NCBI GenBank assembly: GCA_012031975.1
Contig: JAAUSA010000031.1
Span: 1-33,033 of the forward strand
DNA length: 33,033 nt
Source of the DNA: Alkalinema sp. RU_4_3
Lineage (GTDB): Bacteria > Cyanobacteriota > Cyanobacteriia > Leptolyngbyales > Leptolyngbyaceae
Reading direction: 5' to 3'
In this document: piece by piece, positions 17,371 through 26,163 of the stretch
Position numbering within the stretch: the stretch's first letter is position 1
Layout: each line of letters starts with the position of its first letter
Notes under the pieces: generated by a model
Seen by the model: the letters and a program-made list of their open reading frames with translations, nothing else
What the model was told of the DNA's origin: nothing
Database searches by the model: none
Program-made: the position numbers and the translations under genes

Positions 17371-17912
17371 ATGCTGCATTTTCAAACTTCATTAAAGGCG
17401 ATCGATCCGGTCAGTCGTCTGCTTGAACAATATCCCCACCTGAAGGTGGGCCTGCCCCAGGGGATGCCGCCTGCGCTGATGGCACAGTTTTTTGCACCCG
17501 TTTTTGCGGCTCCTAGGCGATCGCCATTGCCCTATATTCAGGCGATCGTCCAGGGAGAACAGACCTTTTTAACGGCCAATCTGTCGGACTATCGCAGTAC
17601 CCATGCCACCACCTGGGGCCAATCCTGGCTGGTGGGGCGGGGTAGTCATTGCGCCATTCCCCTGGGGCTGGCGACGATTTCGCGTTCCATGCGGTGGTGG
17701 GGCGGTGCAGCGATCGCGGTTTCTACGTGCTGGATTTGGGCAGTCGCAATGGCACCTTTGTGAATGGTCGAAGAATTGAAGCCTTTCGGAAGCGGGGGCT
17801 GAAGGAGGGCGATCGTTTGTGTTTTAGCCATGTGGAACTGATGTTTTGGGTGGCGCATTTGGAGGATGTGAATCCTTGGTTTGAGACGACGCAGCCGTTG
17901 TTGGCGGCGTGA
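17371..17912 (+). CDS. FHA-domain protein, apparent frameshift
   Basis: An N-terminal region of about 85 residues of no known family is followed by a forkhead-associated domain: WLVGRGSHCAIPL, then RFHAVVGR and DLGSRNGTFVNG. FHA domains bind phosphothreonine. The first part is read from ATG 17371. At about 17685 (CGTTCCATG) the frame is lost, and the second part is one base back. Inserting one T yields SRFHAVVG and a protein of about 180 residues ending at 17912. It directly follows nrtD, where narB is often found. Whether it is in the nir transcript is unclear, since a weak TTGACC/TACACT pair with 19-bp spacing lies at 17248-17278. Confidence 0.82.
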
Positions 17913-17953
17913 GGTCCCTAGGGAGAAGAGAGAAGATAGAAAAAAGAAAACAA

Positions 17954-17985
17954 AAAGAAGCGACCCAATATTGGATCGCTTCTTT
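17954..17985 (-). terminator. Terminator of tRNA-Glu
   Basis: AAAGAAGCGA (17954-17963) pairs with TCGCTTCTTT (17976-17985), and the loop is itself the palindrome CCAATATTGG. On the minus strand the stem runs into a T-rich tract. It lies directly downstream of the tRNA gene. Confidence 0.8.
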
Positions 17986-17988
17986 CAA

Positions 17989-18061
17989 TACCCCCAGGGG
18001 AATTCGAATCCCCGTCGCCTCCGTGAAAGGGAGGTGTCCTAGGCCTCTAGACGATGGGGGC
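17989..18061 (-). tRNA. tRNA-Glu (UUC)
   Basis: The 73-base minus-strand sequence starts GCCCCCATCGTCTAGAGG and ends GGGGGTA, with acceptor, D, anticodon and T arms all formed. The anticodon loop CTTTCAC gives UUC. The T-arm contains GGATTCGAATTCC. CCA is not encoded. In cyanobacteria this tRNA also supplies glutamyl-tRNA for haem and chlorophyll synthesis. Confidence 0.97.
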
Positions 18062-18081
18062 CTGTTGACTTGACTTGTACT

Positions 18082-18110
18082 AATTTACAGAAACCCTAAG
18101 GGTTTGTCAA
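18082..18110 (-). promoter_or_regulatory. Sigma-70-type promoter of tRNA-Glu
   Basis: On the minus strand a perfect TTGACA (18110-18105) is followed by a 17-bp spacer and TAAATT (18087-18082). The tRNA 5' end lies 20 bp further on. Confidence 0.85.
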
Positions 18111-18342
18111 TCACTTGATCAAAGTTTCTTCGTGGGCTTTGATGGGGTTGCTTCCTGGGGTAATTAGCTGTGCTGGAGAAGGGAATTTATGGCAAAGTTA
18201 AATTATGTTTCCTTGGGCCAACTGTAAAACTGGCCCCGTCGTCTCTGAATCTCGATCGCAAAGTCGTTAGGTTGGGGCCAGCGATGCAAATCGTGCGCCT
18301 GCCTACCCATATATCGATCCGTCAGAAAACCCTATCCTTGCA

Positions 18343-19095
18343 ATGACTGCCACGCCACCTCTCGATTTGATGACCTCACCCGCGATCGGCCCGATCGGCC
18401 CAAATAAACCGGACCTAGACCTGCCGCCGGATGAAGTTGTAAATTCTCGGGTATCGCCCTGGTTCACCTTTTGGGCCTACCCCCTGAATCAAAGAATTTT
18501 GATGCCCTCGATGTTTCGATCGATCGAAGTCGTGGGCCGGGAAAACCTGCCAGCCACGGGTCCGGTGATACTCGCCCCCACCCACCGCACCCGCTGGGAT
18601 TCCCTGATGGTGCCCTACAGCGCGGGGCGATCGAGTTCGGGCCGTTTCCTGCGCTTCATGGTCACCGCCAACGAGATGCGCGGCGTTCAGGGCTGGCTGA
18701 TGCGGAATTTAGGCTGCTTCCCCGTGGACACCAACCGTCCGGGCGTGACCAGTCTGCGCTACGGCATTGAGCTATTGGAGCAGGAAGAAATGGTCGTGAT
18801 TTTTCCCGAGGGCGGCAATCTCCGGGGCAATCGGGCGGCGGGCCTCAATCGACTTCACCCCGGCCTGGCGCGCCTGGCATTGCAGGCAGAAACCACAACG
18901 CCTGTGTTAGTGGTGCCCATGGCGATCGACTACAGCGATTACGACAATCGGCGCAACTGCGATGTGCGGGTGACCATTGGTGCGCCGATCGAAGTAGAAA
19001 AATACCGTGGGGAAAATGCCAAGCGATCCGCAAAAAACCTAACAGAGGATTTAGCCGTGGCCATGCGGGGTTTGTCCGCAGCAACGATGGTTTAA
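18343..19095 (+). CDS. 1-acyl-sn-glycerol-3-phosphate acyltransferase family (PlsC)
   Basis: The 250-residue protein has an acyltransferase H-x4-D motif in THRTRWDS (H81, D86), a FMVTANEMRG segment, FPVDTNRPG, and a FPEGGNLRG acceptor-binding motif (usual form FPEGTRS). It transfers an acyl chain to lysophosphatidate at the membrane, or to a related acceptor. The first about 35 residues are Pro/Asp-rich and not part of the domain. No transmembrane helix is obvious. The gene is convergent with the LCP gene, and a palindromic repeat lies between them. Confidence 0.85.
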   Translation: MTATPPLDLMTSPAIGPIGPNKPDLDLPPDEVVNSRVSPWFTFWAYPLNQRILMPSMFRSIEVVGRENLPATGPVILAPTHRTRWDSLMVPYSAGRSSSGRFLRFMVTANEMRGVQGWLMRNLGCFPVDTNRPGVTSLRYGIELLEQEEMVVIFPEGGNLRGNRAAGLNRLHPGLARLALQAETTTPVLVVPMAIDYSDYDNRRNCDVRVTIGAPIEVEKYRGENAKRSAKNLTEDLAVAMRGLSAATMV

Positions 19096-19104
19096 TAGTT
19101 CACC

Positions 19105-19127
19105 GTAGGGGCGCATCGCATGCGCCC
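19105..19127. repeat. Interspersed palindromic repeat, copy 2
   Basis: GTAG, then GGGCGCAT-CGC-ATGCGCCC (19109-19127), forms a perfect 8-bp stem with a 3-base loop. It lies between the convergent plsC-like and LCP genes. Confidence 0.8.
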
Positions 19128-19157
19128 TTATCTCAGATCCCCACCAACCCCACCAAC

Positions 19158-20603
19158 CTATTTTTTCGCAGGAATATTTTTCTGATTCCGCAAAGCATCA
19201 CGCCCCAACTGAATCGTCACATCCGACTCAATATCCCCCGTATTCTCCAACCGCACCTCCCCAAACCCCAGCGCCTTGCGGATCTTCTCGGCGCTCTCAC
19301 TGTCCCCCTGCTGAGCCACAATCCGAGTCACACTCAAAGACTCATTCCAAGGCTGCCCCAGACCCGCATCATTAAACCCCGCCTGACGGAGATTATTAAT
19401 CACCCCCTGGGCCAGAGCTGGCTGCTTCGTACTGTCCTGGAGCGTCACCCGCACACTATTGAGATCATTATTTTCCGCCGGCACCTCACCAAAATCAAAG
19501 TGCCGCGCCATCACATCCTTAATCCGAGTGCCATTCGGCAGCCAATAGCTCGCCTCAAACTCACCCGGATGGCTAAACTCCCCCGGCACCATCAGCATCT
19601 GAGTATTCGATCGATTCACCTTCGACCCAAACCCCACCAGAGCCACCAACTCCTCCACAGCCAGGTTTGTGTCCAGGTGCGTCTGAATCACCGAAAGAAT
19701 CTGAGGCAACCGCGTGATCGTCGCCGGATTCAGCGCCTGCTCCATCAGCGATCGCATCACCATCTGCTGACGCTGAATCCGACCAATGTCGCCATACTCG
19801 TCATAGCGGAAACGCAATAGCTGCAAAACCTGCTGCCCACTCAAGTGCTGGCGTCCAGCCTTCAGATTGATATAGAGGTGCTGACTGTCATCCTGGTACT
19901 TCATGTCCTTGGGCACATGCACATTGACGCCCCCGAGGGCATCAACCAGCGCCTCGACGCCTTGGACATTGAGGATGACGTAGCGATCGATCCCCACCCC
20001 CCCCAGCAGATCGCTCACCGATCTCGCCGCCAGGGCAGGCCCCCCATCGGCATTGGCTTCATTAATCTTCTGGATACCATGGCCCGGAATCTCGGCGCGG
20101 GTGTCGCGGGGAATCGACAGCACACTCAGCTTCTTATCGGCGGGATCAAACCGCAGCAGCAGCATGGTATCGGTCAGGCCCTCAAAGGAATTAACCAGGG
20201 CGTGGTAGTTCTTGCCCTGCAATTCCTTGGGCACCTCCTTGACATCGGTGGTCAGGACCTTGGTGCCCATCACGAGAATATTCACCGGGCGAGTCAGCGT
20301 CGGCATCTTCATGCTGCTGCGGCTGGCCATGCTGCCGCCCCGGTTAAAAATCGAAGCCTCGGCCAAGCTAAACTTGCGCTGCATCAACGGCGTACTGGAG
20401 AGGGATACCGCTAGCAAGGCTCCGGCCCCCGCCGAGAGCATCGCCACGCCCGTCAGGCCAAACACCAGCCAGGAGAGCCGTTTTTTGGGCGCTTTCTTGG
20501 GTTTGGGGGGGGCGATCGATCGGCCGCCGCCGCGATCGGGCGATTCGCTGAAGGTTGAATGGGACGTTTGCTGACGTTTTTCACGAAATTCCTCACCACA
20601 CAA
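19158..20603 (-). CDS. LytR-CpsA-Psr (LCP) family protein
   Basis: The 481-residue protein has a cytoplasmic basic/proline-rich N-terminus, one transmembrane helix (about 44-68), an LCP domain (about 105-290: ILVMGTK, GLTDTMLLLRFDP, LSIPRDTRAEIPGHG, KINEANADGG, GVGIDRYVILNVQG, LRFRYDEYGDIGRIQRQQ), and a C-terminal LytR_C domain (SVRVTLQDSTKQPALAQGV onward). LCP enzymes transfer undecaprenyl-linked glycans to peptidoglycan or protein. The start is uncertain: TTG 20603 is the longest option and no ATG lies near. It follows the pentapeptide and WecA-like genes on the same strand after about 209 bp. Confidence 0.92.
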   Translation of the reverse strand: MCGEEFREKRQQTSHSTFSESPDRGGGRSIAPPKPKKAPKKRLSWLVFGLTGVAMLSAGAGALLAVSLSSTPLMQRKFSLAEASIFNRGGSMASRSSMKMPTLTRPVNILVMGTKVLTTDVKEVPKELQGKNYHALVNSFEGLTDTMLLLRFDPADKKLSVLSIPRDTRAEIPGHGIQKINEANADGGPALAARSVSDLLGGVGIDRYVILNVQGVEALVDALGGVNVHVPKDMKYQDDSQHLYINLKAGRQHLSGQQVLQLLRFRYDEYGDIGRIQRQQMVMRSLMEQALNPATITRLPQILSVIQTHLDTNLAVEELVALVGFGSKVNRSNTQMLMVPGEFSHPGEFEASYWLPNGTRIKDVMARHFDFGEVPAENNDLNSVRVTLQDSTKQPALAQGVINNLRQAGFNDAGLGQPWNESLSVTRIVAQQGDSESAEKIRKALGFGEVRLENTGDIESDVTIQLGRDALRNQKNIPAKK

Positions 20604-20812
20604 AATATTGAGACAGATAGATCCACCCGAGCCCTTACCCTGGACCGTTGGGCCTCAAAACCCAGATCGGCCTAAAGCAAGCCACTCACCACTTGCACTA
20701 GCACAACAAACAAACCCGTTCCCGGAACCTTCACGCGAACCCTTTGCGAAAATGGTAACAGGATTTTTTCCAATTGTCCGTAAATCCTGCCCTGGTGCCG
20801 CAAAGCAACAGG

Positions 20813-22993
20813 CTACCGAAAATAAATCAACAGATTCAATCCCGGAATGGTGCGCGATAGGGTCCAAAGTAGCAACGCGATGTACAGCGTACCCAAACTC
20901 CACTGATACCAAACAAGAATGTTTAACAGAGTGGGCACATGCTGATCGCGCAATCGAATGTCATTAAAGCCGAAGCGCAGGAAATTGTTAAAACTAAAAT
21001 CAAAATAATTGAGCCAATTCCAGCCAGCCCCCCAGGGCAGGGGCATGTAGCGTTCTTGGAAGGTCGGATAGCGGGGGATAATCGGCAATCGACCCACCAG
21101 GATCCGGAGCTGCCGGAGTGTCCCCTCTTCGACAAAGTAACTGCTGTCAAGCATCGGGTGGAAGCGGCCCCGGCGGTACAGCAGGGCGATTAATCCCAGG
21201 GGAATCGGTAAAATCACCAACATTAGACATAAAAGGGTCAGGGCAGGCCGATCGCCATTCCGTACAATCGCGGTCAACCCAGCCAGAGCGATCCCACTGG
21301 CCAGACTCCCCACGCCCAAAAACTCCTCCCAGCTCGGCAAAATCGTCGTGGGCTGGAAGCGTCTGGCCCGATCGATCCACCAAAACATCACCGCAAAATT
21401 GGCCACGGCCACCAGACCCACGCCAAAGGCCAGCCAAAAGCTGGTGCCATTGCGACTGAGCAGCAGCAGCAGGTTCATGGTCAGCCAGGAGACCAGCAGG
21501 CCGAGGCGGTTGAATTTGTCCTGCAGAAGGGGGGCGGGGTCTCCGGCGACGATGCGATCGCGCAGTTTTGTATAGGTGGTCAGATCGACCTCGTCGATTT
21601 TCAGCAGTTCCGTCAGGCTGTTGAGGGGTTGGGTGGCGCGGCGTCGGATGATGGCTTCGGCTTGGAGGGGACTAAAGCCCACCTGCTGGAGGAGGGCGAG
21701 CGGTGCGCTATTGAGGTTGACGCCCCAGGTGCGGCGGCGAATGTCTTCGACCCGCAGCCGCTGGCGGGTGTAGTCCACCTGGTTGGCATCGCTGAGCTGT
21801 TCGAGGCGGCGGAAGTTGCGGACGAGTTCGCGCAGGAGGTTTTCGTTGCCCTGGAGGTTGGGCAGGCGGATGACTTTGCCAATCCGGCCCGAGTCGCCGA
21901 TGAACTTGGCGCGATCGGCGTCAAACTGCACGCCTGGCACATTCAAGTAGGCTTCTTGGCCAAAGCCGCAATAGCCAAAATCAATCCGATCGAGCAGGGT
22001 GGCCCCCCGCAGATTCACCGATCGCAGGAACTGGGACTCCCGCAGATTTAGGCCCTGGCTGAATACTGCGTCGGTGAAGAAAAGGGCCTGGGCGAACTTG
22101 GATTTACTAAGCAAGGCGGGGCTAGCCCACCTCGTTTGGGCGAAGTCGGCGATCCCTTCCCAACTGGTGCGGGAGAAGTTGCTCTGGGTGAATTGACTTT
22201 GACTAAAACTGGCGGCGGCTTGGAATTCACTGCCCTGGAAGTTGGCGATCCCTTGGAATTGCCCCTGGTTGAACAGGGCGCGATCAAAAAACAACCCATT
22301 GCGAAACCGTGCCTCCTGTTGAAACACCGCCGCCGCAAAATTTGTTATCCCCCCAAATCTTGCCTGGGACCAGTCGCTGGGGCCTTGGAACAGGCTGCCC
22401 TGGGCACTGAGGCGATCGAGGAAAAAGGTGTTGCTAAAGGTCGCGCGGCCCTGGATAGTGGTGCGGTTGAGCAGCAGGGGGCCGCGCAGGAGGTGGATGG
22501 TGCTGTTGCTGCTGCCGCCGATGGGGCGCAGGAGGAGGGACTGGGAGAGGGTTTGGAGCTGGAGGAGACGGCGGCGATCGCGCTGGAGCCGGGTTTGTTC
22601 CGTGGGGGTGAGTTGGGTTTCGATCAGGGGGCTGGGGGTAAGGCCGAGCTGGCTGCCGTTCAGGTCGCCGAGGATGGTGCTGTCGCTTAGATCGATCCCT
22701 AGGGGCTGTTTGCTAGCCTGGAGGGTTTCCTGGAGTTTGGCATAGAAGGCGGCGCCCAGGTCGCTGCCGGGGCTCAAATCCAGGGTAAAACGGCGCAGAT
22801 CGATGATCTGGGTGCCGCCGTCGCCGTTGATCGGCTGGCGCAGGCGGGCCTTGAACTGGTCGAGGGTTAGGAGGGGCGGTGTTTCGATCGCAAGGGCAGG
22901 CTGGGTCCAGCCCAGGACCAGCAGTAGACCAAAACATAAGGCTCCCCTGAGGAACCAGGAGAGCCTTGATGGGAAGTTGATTTTGACAACCAT
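20813..22993 (-). CDS. Exported pentapeptide-repeat / HhH / multi-helix membrane protein
   Basis: This is a 726-residue protein. A signal peptide ends PALA (residue 35). Residues about 170-370 hold pentapeptide-type repeats (NFAAAVFQQEARFRNGLFF, NFQGSEFQAAASFSQSQF, NLRGATLLDRIDF), which would form a right-handed beta-helix. Around 425-480 is a ComEA-like helix-hairpin-helix segment (GVNLNSAPLALLQQVGFSP). From about 500 there are four closely spaced hydrophobic helices, and a fifth near 700. The likely topology is a periplasmic solenoid with a C-terminal membrane anchor. The function is unknown. It starts 30 bp after the WecA-like gene, so the two are probably cotranscribed. Confidence 0.85.
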   Translation of the reverse strand: MVVKINFPSRLSWFLRGALCFGLLLVLGWTQPALAIETPPLLTLDQFKARLRQPINGDGGTQIIDLRRFTLDLSPGSDLGAAFYAKLQETLQASKQPLGIDLSDSTILGDLNGSQLGLTPSPLIETQLTPTEQTRLQRDRRRLLQLQTLSQSLLLRPIGGSSNSTIHLLRGPLLLNRTTIQGRATFSNTFFLDRLSAQGSLFQGPSDWSQARFGGITNFAAAVFQQEARFRNGLFFDRALFNQGQFQGIANFQGSEFQAAASFSQSQFTQSNFSRTSWEGIADFAQTRWASPALLSKSKFAQALFFTDAVFSQGLNLRESQFLRSVNLRGATLLDRIDFGYCGFGQEAYLNVPGVQFDADRAKFIGDSGRIGKVIRLPNLQGNENLLRELVRNFRRLEQLSDANQVDYTRQRLRVEDIRRRTWGVNLNSAPLALLQQVGFSPLQAEAIIRRRATQPLNSLTELLKIDEVDLTTYTKLRDRIVAGDPAPLLQDKFNRLGLLVSWLTMNLLLLLSRNGTSFWLAFGVGLVAVANFAVMFWWIDRARRFQPTTILPSWEEFLGVGSLASGIALAGLTAIVRNGDRPALTLLCLMLVILPIPLGLIALLYRRGRFHPMLDSSYFVEEGTLRQLRILVGRLPIIPRYPTFQERYMPLPWGAGWNWLNYFDFSFNNFLRFGFNDIRLRDQHVPTLLNILVWYQWSLGTLYIALLLWTLSRTIPGLNLLIYFR

Positions 22994-23023
22994 GGATCGC
23001 GCGTAGGAGGGAATGATTCGAAT

Positions 23024-24115
23024 CTAAGCTTCGGATTGGCGGGCAATGCGCCAGACCTGCCAGCTACTAAACATCACCAAGCCCGTCGCGCCGATGCAAT
23101 AGATAAAGCCCGCTGGCATCTTCGAGGAGGCAAAGGTAAAACAACCGTAGGCGAAGCTCCCCACCCAGATCGTCAGGGAATAGATAAACAGAACCGTATG
23201 GCGATGGGACACCCCGGCGTTTAGCAGCCGATGGTGCAGGTGACGCTTGTCCGCAATGAAGGGAGACTTACCACGCCAGAGCCGATCGACGATCACCGCC
23301 GACATATCCAAAATCGGCACCGCCAAAATCAAGTAGGGCAGAATCACGACGATCGACGGCAGGAAGACCGCCACCGTGGTCACCCCCTTCACCAGCCCAA
23401 TCACCCCGACTCCAGCCAGGGTAAACCCCGTAAAATAGGCACCCCCATCCCCCATGAAAATCTGGGCTGGATTGAAGTTGTAGCGCAGGAAGCCGATACT
23501 GGATCCAGCCAGGGCCGCTGCCACGATCGCTGCTCCCGGTTGATTCATGGCCAGGCAGGTGGCGAACATGACGCTGGCGGCAATGCCTGCAACGCCAGCG
23601 GCCAGACCATCCAGGCCATCGATCCAGTTGATCGCATTGGTGATGCCGACCAGCCAGACCACTGTAATAATTAGACTAATAATTTCTGGGAGTTTGGTTA
23701 AACCGAGGCCTGGGATAGTCAGGAAGTTGATTTGGACCCCAGCGCTCCAGGCGCCGATCGCCACGAAGATCTGCATGAGCAGTCGGCTGCTGGGCGATAG
23801 ATTAAAAATGTCATCGAGCAGGCCCACGGCAAAGTAGGCACTGGCGCCCAGGATCACACCATAGATCTCAGCCTGCTTCTCCCAAGGCAACCCTTGAAAT
23901 CCACCCAGGGAAAAGGCTGCCAGAATCGCCAAGATAAAGCCTGAAAACATCGCAACGCCACCAAGGCGGACCATCGGGGCCTTATGCACCTTACGACCAT
24001 TGGGTTTATCGACGAAGCCTCGCTTGAGGGCTAGACGCTTGATTCGGGGGGTACTCCAAAGGACGACGGCGACGGCGACCAGGAACGCTGCTAGAGGGGG
24101 GAAATAAGCCAGCAT
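23024..24115 (-). CDS. WecA/TagO-like undecaprenyl-phosphate sugar-1-phosphate transferase
   Basis: The 363-residue polytopic membrane protein of the MraY/WecA superfamily has VDKPNGRKVHK, LLDDIF (Asp-Asp metal site), NAINWIDGLDGLA, MGDGGAYF and the HLHHRLL motif typical of WecA/TagO/RgpG rather than MraY. It moves a sugar-1-phosphate, usually GlcNAc-1-P, from a UDP-sugar to undecaprenyl phosphate and so starts O-antigen or wall-glycan synthesis. The sugar cannot be told from sequence. Its product is the type of lipid-linked glycan used by LCP enzymes such as the one encoded nearby. The gene precedes the pentapeptide gene. Confidence 0.92.
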   Translation of the reverse strand: MLAYFPPLAAFLVAVAVVLWSTPRIKRLALKRGFVDKPNGRKVHKAPMVRLGGVAMFSGFILAILAAFSLGGFQGLPWEKQAEIYGVILGASAYFAVGLLDDIFNLSPSSRLLMQIFVAIGAWSAGVQINFLTIPGLGLTKLPEIISLIITVVWLVGITNAINWIDGLDGLAAGVAGIAASVMFATCLAMNQPGAAIVAAALAGSSIGFLRYNFNPAQIFMGDGGAYFTGFTLAGVGVIGLVKGVTTVAVFLPSIVVILPYLILAVPILDMSAVIVDRLWRGKSPFIADKRHLHHRLLNAGVSHRHTVLFIYSLTIWVGSFAYGCFTFASSKMPAGFIYCIGATGLVMFSSWQVWRIARQSEA

Positions 24116-24436
24116 CGAGAGGTGGGGGTGAGAAGGACAGTCAAATCACTCGAAACGCGCACTCTGTGGAAACATGCCTCAACTTAACTTCATCAACATT
24201 ATTATTAACAGTTAATGCAGCTTTACGCATCGCCCCAACTAAACATTCTTCTTGGGCGGGAAGCTGTGGTCCGTATAAGTTAATGATTTTGCCGGGAAAT
24301 TACCCAGCATTCTACTCGGGGAAGGGCAAGTCGATGCAGTAAAGATGGAGGCAATTTGCCAATATACATAAAGCAGGACTTTGAAATCATTCTCAAAGTC
24401 CTGCCTCAATTGTTCAACCGTAAATTTCCCTAACCC
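24116..24436. other. Intergenic region between the WecA-like gene and glyA
   Basis: No gene is seen in these 321 bp. The part near glyA holds its terminator. The AT-rich stretch near 24180-24225, with TTATTATTAACAG, may contain the minus-strand promoter of the WecA-like gene, but no clear -35/-10 pair stands out. Confidence 0.6.
24373..24404 (-). terminator. Terminator of glyA
   Basis: GCAGGACTTTGA (24373-24384) and TCAAAGTCCTGC (24393-24404) form a perfect 12-bp stem with an 8-base loop. On the minus strand TTTATG follows, a short T-tract. It lies 32 bp past the glyA stop. Confidence 0.75.
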
Positions 24437-25716
24437 TTAGACCAGCGCTGGCTGACGTGTCAGGTGGGGATAGAGGGGCCATCGGCTGCATAGGGCCTTG
24501 ACCCGGCGGCGGCAGTCGGCGGTGACGGACTCGTCCTCGGGATTGAGCAGGCGATCGGCAATGATATTCGCGATCTCCTTGAACTCCTCAACTCCCATGC
24601 CACGGGTGGTCATGGCCGCCGATCCCAGGCGCAGTCCGCTGGTGACAAAGGGCGAGGCGGGATCGAAGGGCACCGTGTTCTTGTTGGCGGTAATGTTGAC
24701 TTCGCTGACTAGAGCGTCGGCGATCTTGCCAGTCATGTTGATCGATCGCAGATCCAGCAGCAGCAGGTGATTGTCAGTACCGTCGGACACGATCTTGAAC
24801 CCACGGGCCTGGAGCTGGGCTGCCATGGCCTGGGCATTGGCGATCACCGCTTGGCAGTAGGTCTTGAACTCAGGCCGCAGGGCCTCACCGAAGGCCACGG
24901 CCTTGGCGGCGATCACATGCTCCAGGGGCCGCCCTGGGTGCCGGGGAAGACGCATTTGTCGAACAGCTTGCCCAGCTCCGTATCGCGGGTCATGATCAGG
25001 CCGCCCCTGGGACCCCGAAGCGTCTTGTGGGTGGTGGTGGTGACCACGTCACAGTGGGGCAGGGGATTCGGATGGAGGCCTGTTGCCACCAGTCCGGCGA
25101 TATGGGCAATGTCGGCCATCAGGTAGGCGCCGACTTCATCGGCGATCGCCCGGAACTTATCGAAGTGAATGGTGCGGGGGTAGGCGGAGTAACCGCAGAT
25201 GATGATTTTGGGCTTGTGCTCGATGGCCAGCTCGCGAATCTTGTCATAGTCCAGGGTTTCGGTCTCGGGGCTGACGCCGTACTGTACAACGTTGAACCAT
25301 TTGCCGGAGACATTCACCGGGGAGCCATGGGTCAGGTGACCGCCGTGGGACAGATCCATGCCCATGATCGTGTCACCGGGCTGCAGCAGGGCCAAAAACA
25401 CCGCAAAGTTGGCCTGGGCGCCGGAGTGGGGCTGGACATTGGCATGGGCCGCGCCGAACAGTTCTTTGATTCGATCGATGGCGATCTGCTCCACCTGGTC
25501 CACAAATTCACAGCCGCCGTAGTAGCGCTTGCTGGGTAGCCCCTCGGCATACTTGTTGGTCAAAACCGAACCCTGGGCGGCCATGACCGCAGCGGAGGTA
25601 AAGTTTTCGCTGGCGATCAGCTCCAGGTGATCCTGTTGGCGTTGAAGTTCCTGGCCAATCAGGGCGGTGGATGGCGGGATCGCTCTTTTCGAGAAATCAG
25701 CGTTAGTCTGTGTCAC
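24437..25716 (-). CDS. glyA: Serine hydroxymethyltransferase, apparent frameshift
   Basis: This PLP enzyme interconverts serine and glycine with tetrahydrofolate; in cyanobacteria it also works in photorespiration. The first part from ATG 25716 has [47 protein letters not shown] and the PLP-lysine motif [14 protein letters not shown]. After FPGTQGGP the frame is lost at a CCCC run (plus-strand GGGG 24925-24928), and the second part continues one base away with [12 protein letters not shown] to the stop at 24437. One added C restores LEHVIAAK and a full-length protein of about 426 residues. Loss of this enzyme would be very costly, so a sequence error is more likely than a pseudogene. Confidence 0.93.
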
Positions 25717-25916
25717 GGGTGGGTTCCTGTTAGAAAAAAGACTGAGTTAAAGATCATAGCGCTGGTGCCGACGATTTTGGTCGAGAATGCTGTGATGGCT
25801 ACGTTAATTTATCCCGAAGCATCTTAAACTCTCCATAAAACGGCAGGTTGCCTAACTGCCTGTCTGAGGATCCCTGGCCTATCATGAAGTATTAGACAAC
25901 CGTGAGGTAGCCCCCC

Positions 25917-26117
25917 ATGTTAGTGATCGTCGCGGGCGAGCAAATTCTCTCTCCCAGCCAGGTCTGTCAAAATTGTCTTTGGGCCGATCGCAGTGGTCAA
26001 CCGAGGTGGCAGAACGGTCAGTTGCGCTGTGGCAACGCCCAGCCGCGCCCCAATCCCCAGCATTTGAATCAGTATGACTGTCCCATGGGCTTTCGGATTG
26101 TGTCGATTGAAGATTAG
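25917..26117 (+). CDS. Small four-cysteine conserved protein
   Basis: The 66-residue protein begins MLVIVAGEQILSPSQ, then has C17-x2-C20, C38 and C55 in a pattern that could bind zinc or an iron-sulfur cluster. A central WADRSGQPRWQNGQLRCG segment and a C-terminal YDCPMGFRI complete it. I recall similar short proteins in other cyanobacteria but know no function. It is divergent from glyA and lies 46 bp before the Tic20 gene, so cotranscription is possible. There is no good Shine-Dalgarno sequence before ATG 25917 (CCCCCC precedes it). Confidence 0.75.
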   Translation: MLVIVAGEQILSPSQVCQNCLWADRSGQPRWQNGQLRCGNAQPRPNPQHLNQYDCPMGFRIVSIED

Positions 26118-26163
26118 GCGAGTTATCCTAAGTTAGATAAGTTTTAGAGAACGGGGATAGAGC

